From contig OX457050.1 in the NCBI GenBank assembly GCA_949752735.1, positions 41,812,784 to 41,876,783 of the forward strand: a DNA stretch of 64,000 nucleotides, in the 5' to 3' direction. The position numbers and the translations under genes are program-made. The notes under the pieces were generated by a model. That model worked only from the letters and a program-made list of their open reading frames with translations. It had not been told where the DNA came from and did not search any database. This document shows positions 52,560-62,925 of this stretch, one piece after another. Every line of letters begins with the position of its first letter. Position 1 is the stretch's first letter. This DNA is from Lumbricus terrestris. Taxonomy: Eukaryota > Annelida > Clitellata > Crassiclitellata > Lumbricidae.

Positions 52560-53205
52560 AGAATTTTCCGTCAATACAACTTGTATGCCATCAACATATG
52601 ATATATGAGATTACTTAATCAAGCAGCAGCATCGAAGAGAGATTGAATGGGAGATAGACGAGCCTTTGGAAGACCAATCAGAAGGGAATTACAGTAATCA
52701 ATTCTGGAACAGACAAATGCATGGACTATTGATGCCGATCTGGAATTACCATTCTATGTCATCAACGCTGAATCCCATGCAATGGCGAATAATTTTTTCT
52801 GCTAAAACGATAGATTACCCAGCAACGTGATAATTATACGGCTTAACCCAGTTTGTAAGTAACTGCTATCAGTTCATTACATGAAACTGAATATAACGAA
52901 AAACAGTTGCTTCCTGTTCTGGAGGACTTTCAACTGTAATCTCCTAGACTCAACTTTAACTTCAAACTATTCAATGATCAACACCAACTATGACCGAAAT
53001 TTGCATTGCAAGCTCAAGACAAAACTGTATAAAATGAATGATAAGAAATGATCGGATGTCGTATTTTAAATTGTATTTAAACGGAAATCTGACTTCCACG
53101 TCCATCCGTACAAAATGGCGAGCGATACTAAATGCGTGGTTTAGCACCAATGAAAACTGGCGTCATAAAGTATGACTCTGCCATCTAGTGAATATCAGAT
53201 TCCGT
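52560..53205 (-). repeat. Dispersed repeat R1 with inserted LINE fragment
   Basis: R1 in the orientation of 39109-39585. Near 52600, after ACTTGTATGCCATCAACATA, a LINE fragment of about 130 bp intervenes. R1 then resumes with ATGTCATCAACGCTGAATCC, which partly repeats the left side, as after an insertion with target duplication. Confidence 0.8.
52626..52743 (-). mobile_element. LINE RT fragment (38 codons)
   Basis: The minus-strand frame reads ASIVHAFVCSRIDYCNSLL and then IGLPKARLSPIQSLFDAAA, matching the conserved SRLDYCNSLLYGLP region of CR1/L2-type reverse transcriptases. There is no stop within the fragment, but it is too short to be functional. Confidence 0.88.
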
Positions 53206-53260
53206 ATTTCCTACGCTGACTCGAGGTGTGTAGAAACTGATGTGGGTCTGACATTGGTAC

Positions 53261-53527
53261 CAAGACCGTAGCTACATGTAGGGGTGTTTTGGGTGCTTGA
53301 ACACCCCCCCAAATGGAAAATGTAAAAAATAATAGAATGCATTTACGAGCATGTAAAAACCATAAATTAGAACCATAAAAACACCCATCGAAATGGAAAA
53401 TGTAAAAAATTTAATTAATTGGTGACATTTTGTGAAGATTTTGACCGGATGACTAAAAAAGTCAGCACTTTTTTAGGACGGGAAACTGAAGAAACACCCC
53501 CGAAATCAAATCCTGGCTACGGCCTTG
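53261..53527. mobile_element. hAT-like MITE (CAAGRCCGTAGC ends)
   Basis: The ends CAAGACCGTAGCTACATG and, inverted, CAAGGCCGTAGCCAGG are followed by GGGGGTGTTT-like blocks. The flanks ATTGGTAC (53253-53260) and ATTGGTAG (53528-53535) match at seven of eight. 267 bp, non-coding. Confidence 0.75.
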
Positions 53528-53566
53528 ATTGGTAGATCAAACAACATGGCCACAATGGTGACACTG

Positions 53567-54166
53567 TGTCACGACAATTGGTCTACAGACAACTCATCTA
53601 ACGACAAGTGGTTCTCAGACAATTCGTCTGACGACAACTGGTCTACAGACAACTGGCCCAACGCTTGAGAAATGAAAGATGGATGAAAGTTTTTACAGGT
53701 AAAATGAAGGTTGGATTGACGAAAAACGCGAAAAATTGGAATCTGAATGAAGGTTCCTTTACAGGCTAAATAGAGGCTGGATTGACGAAAATGACGTATG
53801 AGAAATAAAAGCTGGTTTAGGGTATTTCTAGATCTGAAATAGAAGCTGGATTGATAAAATAACGCTCAAGTAATGGACTCTGGATGAGGGTATCTTTATA
53901 TCTGAAATAGAAGCTGGATTGCCGAAAATAACAAGCGAGAAATAGAAGGTATTTTTAGATCTGAAGTAGAAACTGGATGCATGTTGAAATACATGAATGA
54001 AAATCATCAATCCAGCTTCCATTAAAGCAAGAAAAAACCATTACACTTTTTTCATAAATTCAGCTTCTATTTCATCAATACGATTCGTCTGTAGACCAGT
54101 TGTCGTTAGACGACTTGTCTGGGACCACTTGTCGTTAGACGAGTTGTCTGTAGGCCAATATTGTTG
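53567..54166. mobile_element. Foldback element F (GACAACTGGTCTACA arms)
   Basis: The left arm (53567-53665) and right arm (54075-54166) are inverted arrays of phrases such as CTACAGACAACTGG and AACGACAAGTGGTC. The core has AAGCTGGATT modules, switching orientation near 54005. The right end, inverted, reads AGTTCCGCAAC, close to the GGTTCC terminus but abutting a LINE. No target duplication was seen. Confidence 0.75.
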
Positions 54167-54655
54167 CGGAACTCTTTTTATGCTTTTTATGCCTGGTGGG
54201 GTTCTACTACGGAAGGAGATCGGTCGCGCTTGGATCGTTTCTTGCGCCGAATCCAGCGGAAGGGATTTTTACCTGATGCCTCTGCTGCTGATATGGTTGA
54301 GGAATCTGACGAGCGCTTGCTCCGCGCCGTCACATGGAACAGTTGCCATGTCCTTCGCGACCAATTTCCCCAAATGACCAGTACGGTTTACAACCTTCGA
54401 CCCCGACGTCATAATTTCCAGCTCCCTCACAAGGACAACATAAACTTTATTTCCAGAGTCCTCTACAAGAACGCTTACAACCATTAAATCATTCAATCTC
54501 ATTAACAATGATCTTTTTAGTAAGACGTTTTAATTTCATTTTATGATGTTTGTCTCTCTTGATGTCACCATGTAACCAGGCTGCGGTGTGTCAACCTGGA
54601 CGTTTTTCACGAATTAAACGAATATCTATATATATATATATTTTGTAATTTCTGA
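54160..54655 (+). mobile_element. LINE 3' end (RT C-terminus and tail)
   Basis: The + frame from about 54161 to the stop at 54485-54487 encodes YAFYAWWGSTTEGDRSRLDR, RFLRRIQRKGFLPD, YNLRPRRHNFQLP and NFISRVLYKNAY. This is the standard C-terminus of CR1/jockey-type LINE proteins (YASPAWWGF, YNLRPR-H, LYKDIY). The 3' UTR runs to CTGCGGTGTGTCAACCTGG, ATTAAACGAATAT and an AT tail. It is 5'-truncated exactly at the right arm of element F. Confidence 0.9.
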
Positions 54656-55180
54656 AATTCACTAGATGGCAAAATCATACTTTAAAAAGAACTTCCATTA
54701 CCAAAAACACATCTAATATCACTCGCCATTTTGTACGGATGAGCGTTGCAGTCAGATTTTCGTTTAAATACGACAACTGGTCAGTTCTTATCATTATTCA
54801 TATAAGCTTACTGACTGTTTACTAATGTAATCACGCAATGAACTATTTTGGAATATCAATTTGTGATTTCTTTTTGGTGACTGGTGACGTGGGACTCAAT
54901 TAACTTGTCTTTCCTGTCTTTATAAATCACGGCCGTCGTCGTAAAGAAGCCAGAGATGTTAAAACTCAAGAAAATTAAAAGTAAATTAAGAAACACTCAA
55001 GTACTTTTCCTTGAAGAGTAGGCCTAAAGTTGTCAACGATGACATCTGTAATGAGTCTGTTGACCATAGTTTTATGGAAAATGTTTGCAGTATTAAATCT
55101 ACCGCTACCGTTATAGCGGAATAAATCATACTAGATTTTCGAAAGTTGCAGCATCAATAGTTTCCGCCTATCCGGCTTGT
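54656..55180 (+). repeat. Dispersed repeat R1, fragments
   Basis: 54655-54800 (TTCACTAGATGGCAAAATCA, CTCGCCATTTTGTACGGATG) and 55105-55140 (TTATAGCGGAATAAATCATA) match R1. The middle is replaced by unrelated sequence. Confidence 0.55.
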
Positions 55181-55189
55181 ACTTCGTCG

Positions 55190-55625
55190 TGAATCATTCT
55201 CATTAACCAGGCTTCCATTTATGCAAGAATTCATTTAAACAACCCAGCTTCTATTTTTAAAATACAATCTAATTTCCATTTAGCCAATAAGTTATTTTCA
55301 GTTATGCAGATTTCAGTTTTAAGTTGACAATAAAAAATAATTGACCAACCGAAAATACGGTTTTACCGTAAGCTGATTGGTGAAATTTCAGCAAGGAAGC
55401 TGCTTCTTGTCGTTGTTTATGTTGCTAAATTACTGACATTGTAAATTTGAAATGGAATCTCAATTGATGAAAATAATTATTCATAAAACTAGAAGTTGGA
55501 TCAAATAGGCTAATTTGTTGCTTAAAAAGAAGCTGGATTGGTTGAAATCATTATTTCTATGAGTAGGATCTGGGTTGATGAAAATGAGTTTTCTTTCCTG
55601 AATGCGACTGAATCGATGAAGTGCT
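55190..55625. repeat. Degenerate core minisatellite
   Basis: Modules such as CCCAGCTTCTATTTTT, GAAGCTGGATTGGTTGAAAT and the inverse. Near 55360 lies ACCGAAAATACGGTTTTACC, a small imperfect hairpin. Confidence 0.55.
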
Positions 55626-55841
55626 TTGGATGAAAGATTCAGTTTTAATATGAAGCCATTTATTTTTGTTGCGAACATGATTGAGATATGAAATGCTGAA
55701 ACTCTGACTGTGGGATGCTATTAATAGGTCAAATGCACCACGTATTCATTCCAACAAGGATGGAAATCATTCTGACTTTAATGGAGCATAGATTAAGCTT
55801 CAGTGATATACAATTATAAAAAAGTTGTATGTCTTAAGACG

Positions 55842-56314
55842 ATACCGGCCCACTATTCCGAGGGTTCACTTTTCCAAGGGTTGTTATTTACACGTTGTAT
55901 GATACTCGTAGTTTACTCGCTATAGCTTAACTGCATTTTAGTGTATTGAATTATTGGCCATTGCATGGTTTCAGCGTTGGTGGAAAACAAGTTGGATTGA
56001 CAAAAAGATATCTTGCCAAATAGAAGTCGGATTGATTAAAATAATTTCCCCTTTAATCCAAGTGGGCCAGCTGAAGAGATTTTCTAGCTGAAATGGAAGC
56101 TGGATTGATGAAAAATAACTCTTAAATAAGTGACAGATGTATATTTGAGAACTGTTCTTTTTGGTCGTGCTAGAGTTGGGAGCATCTCTGAGTAGTTTTT
56201 CGTTTTTTTCTTGAAGAGATGCTATATAAATACTTGAATGAATGAATTTATCATAATAGCCGTATAACAGTACAATCTTCGGTATAGTGGACCTTGGAAT
56301 AGTAGACCACAACC
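55842..56314. mobile_element. Foldback element, C-type arms with minisatellite core
   Basis: The left edge GATACCGGCCCACTATTCCG and right edge, inverted, GGTTGTGGTCTACTATTCC share the CACTATTCCGA phrase with element C at 4006. The core contains AAATGGAAGCTGGATTGATG modules and a SINE-like tail (56155-56250, AGATGCTATATAAATACTTG). So the same arms occur with either a telomere-like core (4006) or a minisatellite core (here). No target duplication was found. Confidence 0.65.
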
Positions 56315-56369
56315 CCTAAAACAAGGTCTTGCAAAGATATTCATATCCATCATCTTAACATGTGCCAGA

Positions 56370-57566
56370 AGTTCTTTTTGCAAGTGCATGAAGATGAACA
56401 GCTATTACAGCTTTATGTGACAACTTCTTAGTACGTTCATTTGAATCGCCTACAATCATAGATCTGCTTCAAAGACACCATTAGAGTGGACATATTTATC
56501 TACAGAGAGCTATCCGTTCCTTCTTTATCAATTAACATTGCAACTGAAGGAAAACACGGGGTGTGCTATTCTACATCGATTTGGGACTTCAATATATTTA
56601 ATCCCTAAACATTATTATTGTTTTTCTATTTGGGAAATTATTTTCTTTGTTGCAAAGTTAGTACTTATGGAAAATGAAAAACGTGAAAGGTTTCAGAAAG
56701 CAGAAAATATCTAAAATATATAAATAATATTTATGTTTTACAAATTGTTTTTACAAAAGCGTTCATGTCCTTCATCTTAATAGTTGGTGTGTTCTTTGTT
56801 AACAGGTGCATGTAAATAAACAGCTTTGCTGAAGAATTTCTCAGTGCGGTTATTTGAGTAGGTCATCAATCATTGATCTGCATCAAAGACAGCATTATTG
56901 TCTACATTTCTTAAACCATCAATTGTTTCTTTGACAGTCGACATGCAGAAGAACACAAAGGCGTGCTAGCATACATAAATTTATGTCTTCAATATTTGTG
57001 ATTAGTGTTTCTTATGAGGGCAATTTATTACTTTGTTACAAAAAAACTGCAGAATTGAAAATATAAAAGATTGCAGTTGATCAACCAAAAGCAGAAAGGA
57101 TCAACTGTTGCATAGTTTTCTTTTAAATGGATACTGTTTATGCAGATCAGAAGCTACAGCACTGCAAATTATGCTAGGAATTATTCCCGTGTTCAGATGA
57201 TTTTACTATTGAGCATGTAAAAGCTCATTTCTTTGAAAAACCGTTAGAGAATCAGTTACTTGAGAAATCTTGTGCTCTTAGCATGAAAGCTAACATCTAC
57301 AATAAGAACACTTAATTGAGAGCAGCCGTGCAAATGCCATTTTTGTGGGAAAAGTGTGATGGCTCACTGTGCATATGGAAACCAACACTGGAGAGAAAGC
57401 ATGCAATGCCAGTTATCTGAGAAGTCATGAATGTATTCGGTATGGTAATCCGGAAGTGCACATGATATTACAAACTGGAGATGGATGGATGCAAAGTTTA
57501 TCTACAGGTTATGACATCAAAGGCCGTTTCTGTAGACAACAAAATTGTTTGCAATAAATCATACAA
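56370..57566 (+). promoter_or_regulatory. 5' region of zinc-finger gene, block duplicated
   Basis: The family 5' block appears twice in tandem on the + strand: 56370-56600 and 56790-57010. Landmarks are AACAGCT, CAATCATTGATCTGCATCAA and GTGTGCTATTCTACAT (or GCGTGCTAGCATACAT). After 57150 come broken finger remnants, such as TTATGCTAGG and METNTGEKACNAS in a 62-codon frame at 57369-57557. These look like lost N-terminal fingers. No intact coding exon is evident. Confidence 0.5.
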
Positions 57567-58715
57567 ATGTTAGGTCAAAAATCATTTACTCATGATGGTA
57601 CTCTGAAAAATCACATGAGAACCCATACTGGAAAGAAAGAATACGAATGTCATTTATGTCAGAAAACATTCACTGAAAGCAGTCACTTAAAAAGCCACAA
57701 GAGAACCCATACTGGGGAGAAACCATACAAATGTCAATTATGTGAGAAATCATTTGCTCAAGGCTGTCATCTTATACCACACATGAGGAACCATACTGGT
57801 GAGAAACCATACAAATGTCAGTTATGTCAGAAAACATTCACTCAAGGCTGTCATTTGAAAAGCCACATGAGAACCCATACTGGTGAGAAACCGTACAAAT
57901 GTCAGTTATGTCGAAAATCATTTACCAACGGTAATCATCTGAAATTACACATGCGAATCCATACAGGGGAGAAACCATACAAATGTCAACTTTGTCAGAA
58001 GTCATACACTCATGACGGTGCTCTGAAATATCACATCAAAACCCATACTGGAGAGAAATCACACAAATGTCAGTTGTGTCGGAAATCATTTTCTCAAGGT
58101 GGTGATCTGAAAGTACACATGAGAACCCATTCTGTCGAGAGACCATACAAATGTCAGTTATGTCCGAAATCATTCACTCGTGATTTTAATCTGAAGAGGC
58201 ACATGAGAACCCATACTGGAGAGAAACCATACATATGTGTGGTGTGTAATAAAGTATTCAGCTTGCATGAGAGTCTAAAGCGACACAGAAGATCTCATGT
58301 GCATGAGATGCAACAAACTTGCAGCAAACCTTGTCATATGGACAGTTCTTCAACTAATCAACTCCATGATAAACTGCAGCCAAAGTATTGCAAACTAACA
58401 AATGAATCAATTGCTGATCTATGTGTTCCATTCGTAACCTTAGTTAGTGCAGACTCCTTTGATGTACCACGAGAACGCTTGTCAAGAAACGTCAACCATG
58501 ATTGCAATGTAATGGCAAGTCTGCTTCCAAAGCGTAGTCCTGGAGAATGTTTTCTCACTAACATCAAATTGCCTTTGGATACAAAACCGGTTGTGGAAAA
58601 TCTGTTTGGATGTGGTATATGTAATGAAGTGTTTGAAGTTGAGATGGAATTTCTAAAGCATTGCTCTATCCATCGCTTTTCTCCGCCTGATGAATTATTT
58701 ATTGACATGCGTTGA
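57567..58715 (+). CDS. C2H2 zinc-finger protein, 8 fingers plus C-terminal module
   Basis: 382 aa from the ATG at 57567. The first finger is incomplete: an indel just upstream destroys its CxxC pair, leaving QKSFTHDGTLKNHMRTH. Eight intact fingers follow (C28 to about 250), with contact stretches ESSHL, QGCHL, QGCHL, NGNHL, HDGAL, QGGDL, RDFNL and LHESL. A linker with DLCVPFVTLVSAD parallels LSVPFIQCSADD in the 35387 protein. The C-terminal finger is FGCGIC...KHC-x2-H with FSPPDELFIDMR (347-382). The true start could lie in an upstream exon. Likely nuclear and DNA-binding. Confidence 0.85.
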   Translation: MLGQKSFTHDGTLKNHMRTHTGKKEYECHLCQKTFTESSHLKSHKRTHTGEKPYKCQLCEKSFAQGCHLIPHMRNHTGEKPYKCQLCQKTFTQGCHLKSHMRTHTGEKPYKCQLCRKSFTNGNHLKLHMRIHTGEKPYKCQLCQKSYTHDGALKYHIKTHTGEKSHKCQLCRKSFSQGGDLKVHMRTHSVERPYKCQLCPKSFTRDFNLKRHMRTHTGEKPYICVVCNKVFSLHESLKRHRRSHVHEMQQTCSKPCHMDSSSTNQLHDKLQPKYCKLTNESIADLCVPFVTLVSADSFDVPRERLSRNVNHDCNVMASLLPKRSPGECFLTNIKLPLDTKPVVENLFGCGICNEVFEVEMEFLKHCSIHRFSPPDELFIDMR

Positions 58716-59439
58716 TTTGTTATTCTCAACGAATATTGATTTATGCAGTTGAAGTTTTAGGAAAGATGGAGAAACTTTGTGATTTTACACAATTAAGCTT
58801 TCGTCTTATACAATTGCAATGGAATACCTATTGGAAAATTGTTCCTAATGAATATAATTTTTATTAAAAAGTTTGTCAGCAGGTTTCCACTTTTGGTTGA
58901 TACCTATAATATTTTATGTAGATGGATCAGATTTCAAACTGCAATACTGAAAATCTGTTGAACATCCTTTTTCAATTTGTAAATTGATATTGTGAATGTT
59001 TTAATATATTACAGTGTTTAAAAATCTTGATTGTTTGAGTGTCAAATCTAAATTGTATTCACGGGTGTGTTGCCTGCTCATGTGTAGCAGGATTTTTAAT
59101 AGCACTCTTATGCATTTACTAATCCAACGCACAAAATTACTTAGCACACTTTACTGGCCTGTTACTTGTAGTGAATTTATTGAAAATTTGATTGTTCATG
59201 CACTTGTCTAACCTCTTACAGTTGTAGACTAAATGAATAATTGAATGATCATTTATTTTGTTTCATTGCTGGACTTGTTCCGATGCTACTACACACGTCG
59301 TCTTTTGTCTGCTGATGTGAGGCAGTCACCCAATGCATCAAAGCAAATGATAAAAATAAGCGATTAGTTTAAAATTAATAAATAATGCAACTCTTGAACA
59401 ATGTACAAACATTTTATTTTATTTTTTCATATATAACAA
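58716..59439 (+). other. 3' flank of zinc-finger gene
   Basis: AT-rich, with no gene recognised. AATAAA near 59378 is the clearest candidate polyadenylation signal but lies over 600 bp from the stop. Confidence 0.35.
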
Positions 59440-59515
59440 TTTTTCTGTTCATCTTGTAACTGTGTTGCGGCTTGTCAACCTTATTTCTGATTAAACGAAT
59501 ATATATATGTGCCAC
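59440..59515 (+). mobile_element. LINE 3' tail fragment
   Basis: GTTGCGGCTTGTCAACCTTA, then TGATTAAACGAATATATATA, as at 54585-54640. No coding part is present. Confidence 0.7.
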
Positions 59516-60836
59516 TGTCAATCTAAGCATTTTGTATTAAGTGCAACACACTGATAATTAGTTGACACTGTTATGATGTTTTGATTTACTGCTATTGCTT
59601 CTTTGTTCGTTTCTTCTGCCAATTGTTTGCTAACTTCTGCAATTCATGTGTTATCTTCATTCCTTAAGCTTCTTTAACTTGCTGGCTTAGTTATTTTGTT
59701 ACATGTTTATTTTTCGGCTTACGGTATTTTTCTTATGTATTCTTCTTTGGGTGTCATATATTAGGAACCCACGCTGGGGAAAACCATTATAAGTACATTT
59801 GTTTACTAAGTAATTTCCAAGGAATCATCCATCATCTGCAATGCCAGTTGAGATCCGACACATAGGCCTACTGAAGAAACACCGTATAATTGTGATAATT
59901 GGCAATTTAGAGCATCAGTTAAGAACCTACAGTAGAGATACCCCATATATTTTATTATGTGCCATTTGTATAGCAAAGCATTTCCATTTAGTCATCATCC
60001 AGAGGACGTAAACTGAAAAAAACCCAGAAAGGACGTAAACGGCACTTGTAAGGAATGATCCTTTCATAAAACGTCCGATCGCCGTTGTAGCAATCTGAAT
60101 GTGCATAAAAAAGAGCAATAGGCCTAATTGAGAACAATAACATCAAAGACTTGGATTAAAAACGACAGGTAATAGACATCATGGCCGTAGCAACAAAGAT
60201 CGAATGAGGCTCCTTATAATGCAGACACTGGCATGTGGTTCATGTTATATAATATAGCCTAGGGTCTAGGCTACTGAAAGCGTTTCACCGTTTCACAAGA
60301 ATTAAGCACATTGCGATATCAACTAAAAATTGATAAATCGAATTTTTAAAAGATTTTTATGCATCAAGAACTATTGAATAGGAATGCAGTAGCCTGCAAC
60401 AAAAAATTTATAATTATGGCAGAATGCACGAATTATTTTTAATTCATGATAGGCCTATAATTAAGCCTACTATTTCAATGCTTGCCTCATTCGTTTCCTT
60501 TTTCAATTTGCTTAGGCTTAGCCTACTTCAAAGACTTTAGTCAGCCTATATCAAATCAATATCGTTGCATTACGACTAAGAACATGCGACTGGGAGGAAA
60601 GTGTCGCGTCTATAGAACAGTATTTCACGGTCATTCGGTGCATCGTTGAACAAGTTTCACTTTAAATGATTTAGCAATCCCAATAGATAGAAAAGCTCCT
60701 TCCAGCAAATGTTTCTCTAGATGTGCTTCTAAAATAGGTTTCTCAGTTTAACATCTTCAGTTAATTTATGCAGAACTGAATTTAATGAGAATAATGATCT
60801 ATGATGACTCGCAATGAAATAATTGTCGCAACGTTG
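59516..60836 (+). pseudogene. Very decayed zinc-finger remnants; otherwise no feature
   Basis: 59763-60110 has linker- and finger-like traces on the + strand. ACCCACGCTGGGGAAAACCA is a damaged THTGEKP, and PYILLCAICIAKHF is finger-like without its histidines. This is weak and may be an old paralogue. The remainder, to 60836, shows nothing recognisable. Confidence 0.4.
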
Positions 60837-62375
60837 CTATCCAGAATGAATCCTAACAGAGTGTTTCTGCAGAAATGAAGATCGAGAAAATGTTTTGTTA
60901 CAGACGTCACACAGAAACGGTTTCTCTCCAGTATGAATTCTTTCGTGGATTTTTAGACATGAACTCTGTGAAAATGTTTTCCGACAGAATTGGCACAAGT
61001 GCGGTTTATCTCCAGTATGTGTTCTCTCATGCCTCTTTAGTTGACTGTTACTTCGATACTTTGCCTCACATAACTGGCATTGGTACGGTTTCTCTCCAGT
61101 ATGAATCCTGGCATGAATTCGAAGACACGAGGATTCGACAAACCATCTACGACATTCTTGACACTTGTAAGGTTTTTCTCCAGTATGGCTTCTGATGTGA
61201 GTTCTTAGAGTAGAAGTACTTGAAAACGCTCTCGGGCAAAACTGGCACGGATAAGGTTTCTCACCAGTATGAATTCTGAGATGACATTTTAGATGACATG
61301 ATCGAGAAAATCGTTTTCTGCATAGCTGGCATTGGTATGGGTTCTCTCCAGTATGCAGTCTACTGTGACGTCTTAGATCACTAGTGTTTATAAACAATTT
61401 GTCACAAAACTGACATAAGTGTGATTTGTCTCCAGTATGGATTAAAGCGTGACTTTGTAGATTGGAAGAACGAGCAAATGTTTTTTGGCACACCTGACAT
61501 TGGTATGGTTTCTCTGCCATATGGGTTCTTTGATGAGCTTGCAGACGATATTTGAGTGAGAATGTTTGAACACATAAATGACATTGATATGGCTTTTCTC
61601 CAGTATGGATTGTAGAATGACGTTTTAGATTTGCAGAAATGGTGAATGATTTTTTGCAAACGAGACAAGGAAATGGTTTTTCTCCAGTGTGTGATCTAAC
61701 ATGGGACTGTAGCTCACTGTATCTTCTAAATGTTTTCTCACATAATTGGCATTTGTACGGTTTCTCACCAGTGTGAATTCTAACATGATCTGTCAGATGA
61801 GAAGATTCAACAAAACTGTTATGACATACATGGCACTGGTACGGTTTCGCTCCCGTGTGGATTTTAATATGCCTCTTTAGAGAAGAACGCTGAGAAAATG
61901 ACTTTTTACAAACCAGACACTGAAAAGGCTTCTCTCCGGTGTGTGTCCTTTCGTGAACCTGCAGTATTGAGAGCTGTTTAAATGTTTTCTGGCATAATTG
62001 ACATTGACTTGTTTGCAGCACATTATAGGTTCTAATGTGGTCTGTTGTACTAGATTCAACTCCAGTATGGGTTTCAATATATGTTTTCATTCCCGAAGAG
62101 CTTGGGAATGTTTTCTGATATGCCAAGTGAATGTTTGCTTTCTCTGGAATATGAATTCTCGTGTGTTTCTTCAGACCAGACGCGCTCCGAACACATTTCT
62201 TACAAAGGTCGCATTCGTACGTCTTTTCTGTGCAAATGATCTCCTCTTGTTTCTCTATTTGAATCATTCGGCCAAATAATTCAGGTGATAGCTGGGAACT
62301 GTGCGTAGATGTTTGTGTTGCGTTTTCAACTCTAGAGTCTGTGATGGATTGTTTGCACAAACTGCTTTCTGACAT
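60837..62375 (-). CDS. C2H2 zinc-finger protein, about 15 fingers, no C-terminal module
   Basis: 512 aa from the ATG at 62375 (MSESSLCKQ). Six more codons are open upstream but begin with TTG, so MSESS is preferred. An N-terminal Ser/Thr/Glu-rich tail of 54 residues has no recognised domain. Finger 1 (CDLC, C55), one degenerate finger (HLAYQKTF...) and fourteen further intact fingers with TGEKPY or TGDKPH linkers run to the C-terminus. The last finger has H-x4-H and the protein ends RIHSG. The FGCGIC module is absent and the finger consensus (CxLCxKTFxxSSxLxxH) differs from the other five genes, so it is a separate subfamily. Likely a nuclear DNA-binding regulator. Confidence 0.9.
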   Translation of the reverse strand: MSESSLCKQSITDSRVENATQTSTHSSQLSPELFGRMIQIEKQEEIICTEKTYECDLCKKCVRSASGLKKHTRIHIPEKANIHLAYQKTFPSSSGMKTYIETHTGVESSTTDHIRTYNVLQTSQCQLCQKTFKQLSILQVHERTHTGEKPFQCLVCKKSFSQRSSLKRHIKIHTGAKPYQCHVCHNSFVESSHLTDHVRIHTGEKPYKCQLCEKTFRRYSELQSHVRSHTGEKPFPCLVCKKSFTISANLKRHSTIHTGEKPYQCHLCVQTFSLKYRLQAHQRTHMAEKPYQCQVCQKTFARSSNLQSHALIHTGDKSHLCQFCDKLFINTSDLRRHSRLHTGENPYQCQLCRKRFSRSCHLKCHLRIHTGEKPYPCQFCPRAFSSTSTLRTHIRSHTGEKPYKCQECRRWFVESSCLRIHARIHTGEKPYQCQLCEAKYRSNSQLKRHERTHTGDKPHLCQFCRKTFSQSSCLKIHERIHTGEKPFLCDVCNKTFSRSSFLQKHSVRIHSG

Positions 62376-62769
62376 CACGAGAGATATTAACAATAAAGAA
62401 TCTTTCTAAGACAATGCTTCGCATATGATTTTAAACAACGACATAGAGTTGAGAGCAGTGCATTCCCTTTGACAGGTAGGCTAAGTCTAGCTGCAGAGTG
62501 TCATGTTCAGAAGAAAATAACAAAATACCAGCTTGACTCATTAAAAAAATCTGCAACAATACTACATTTTGTTATGCTTATTCGAAACATGATTTTGACA
62601 AAGTTGCTTTTTGATTACCATGGCATACTATTGAAAATTAAATTCTTAACATTAAGAACTGATTAAAAACACAAATGTGCACCTTATTGTAGCCCACACT
62701 TTTGTATATCAGGCCTGCTATTTGTTACTATTTAAGTTTGCTCAGAAAACCTAAAGTAAGTATAATACT
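62376..62769. other. 5' flank of zinc-finger gene
   Basis: Presumed promoter region of the minus-strand gene. No motif can be assigned with confidence. Confidence 0.3.
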
Positions 62770-62925
62770 CCAGAGTCGAGTCCATGGCAGTGTTAGTCGC
62801 TAGTCGAGTCGATACTTGGATCAACTTGACTAATGTTCGACTCGACTTTCAAGTCGATCCAGTCAACGATTTTTTGATTGACTCGCCGATTTACGATCAA
62901 TCATCGATCGAGTGCGGGGTGTAAT
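62770..62925. repeat. Diverged TCGA repeat, related to 4757-5100
   Basis: GTCGAGTCGATACTTGGATC, TCGACTCGACTTTCAAGTCG and ATCGATCGAGTGCGGGGTGT. The last is the inverse of the left edge at 4757. This is a single diverged unit with its terminus. Confidence 0.65.

Noticed and set aside
62376..62393. Extending the 60837-62375 protein upstream (MLISLV...)
   Set aside because: The six extra codons start at TTG, not ATG. The analogous upstream extensions of the 35387 and 49659 genes also lack an ATG, so the first ATG was used.
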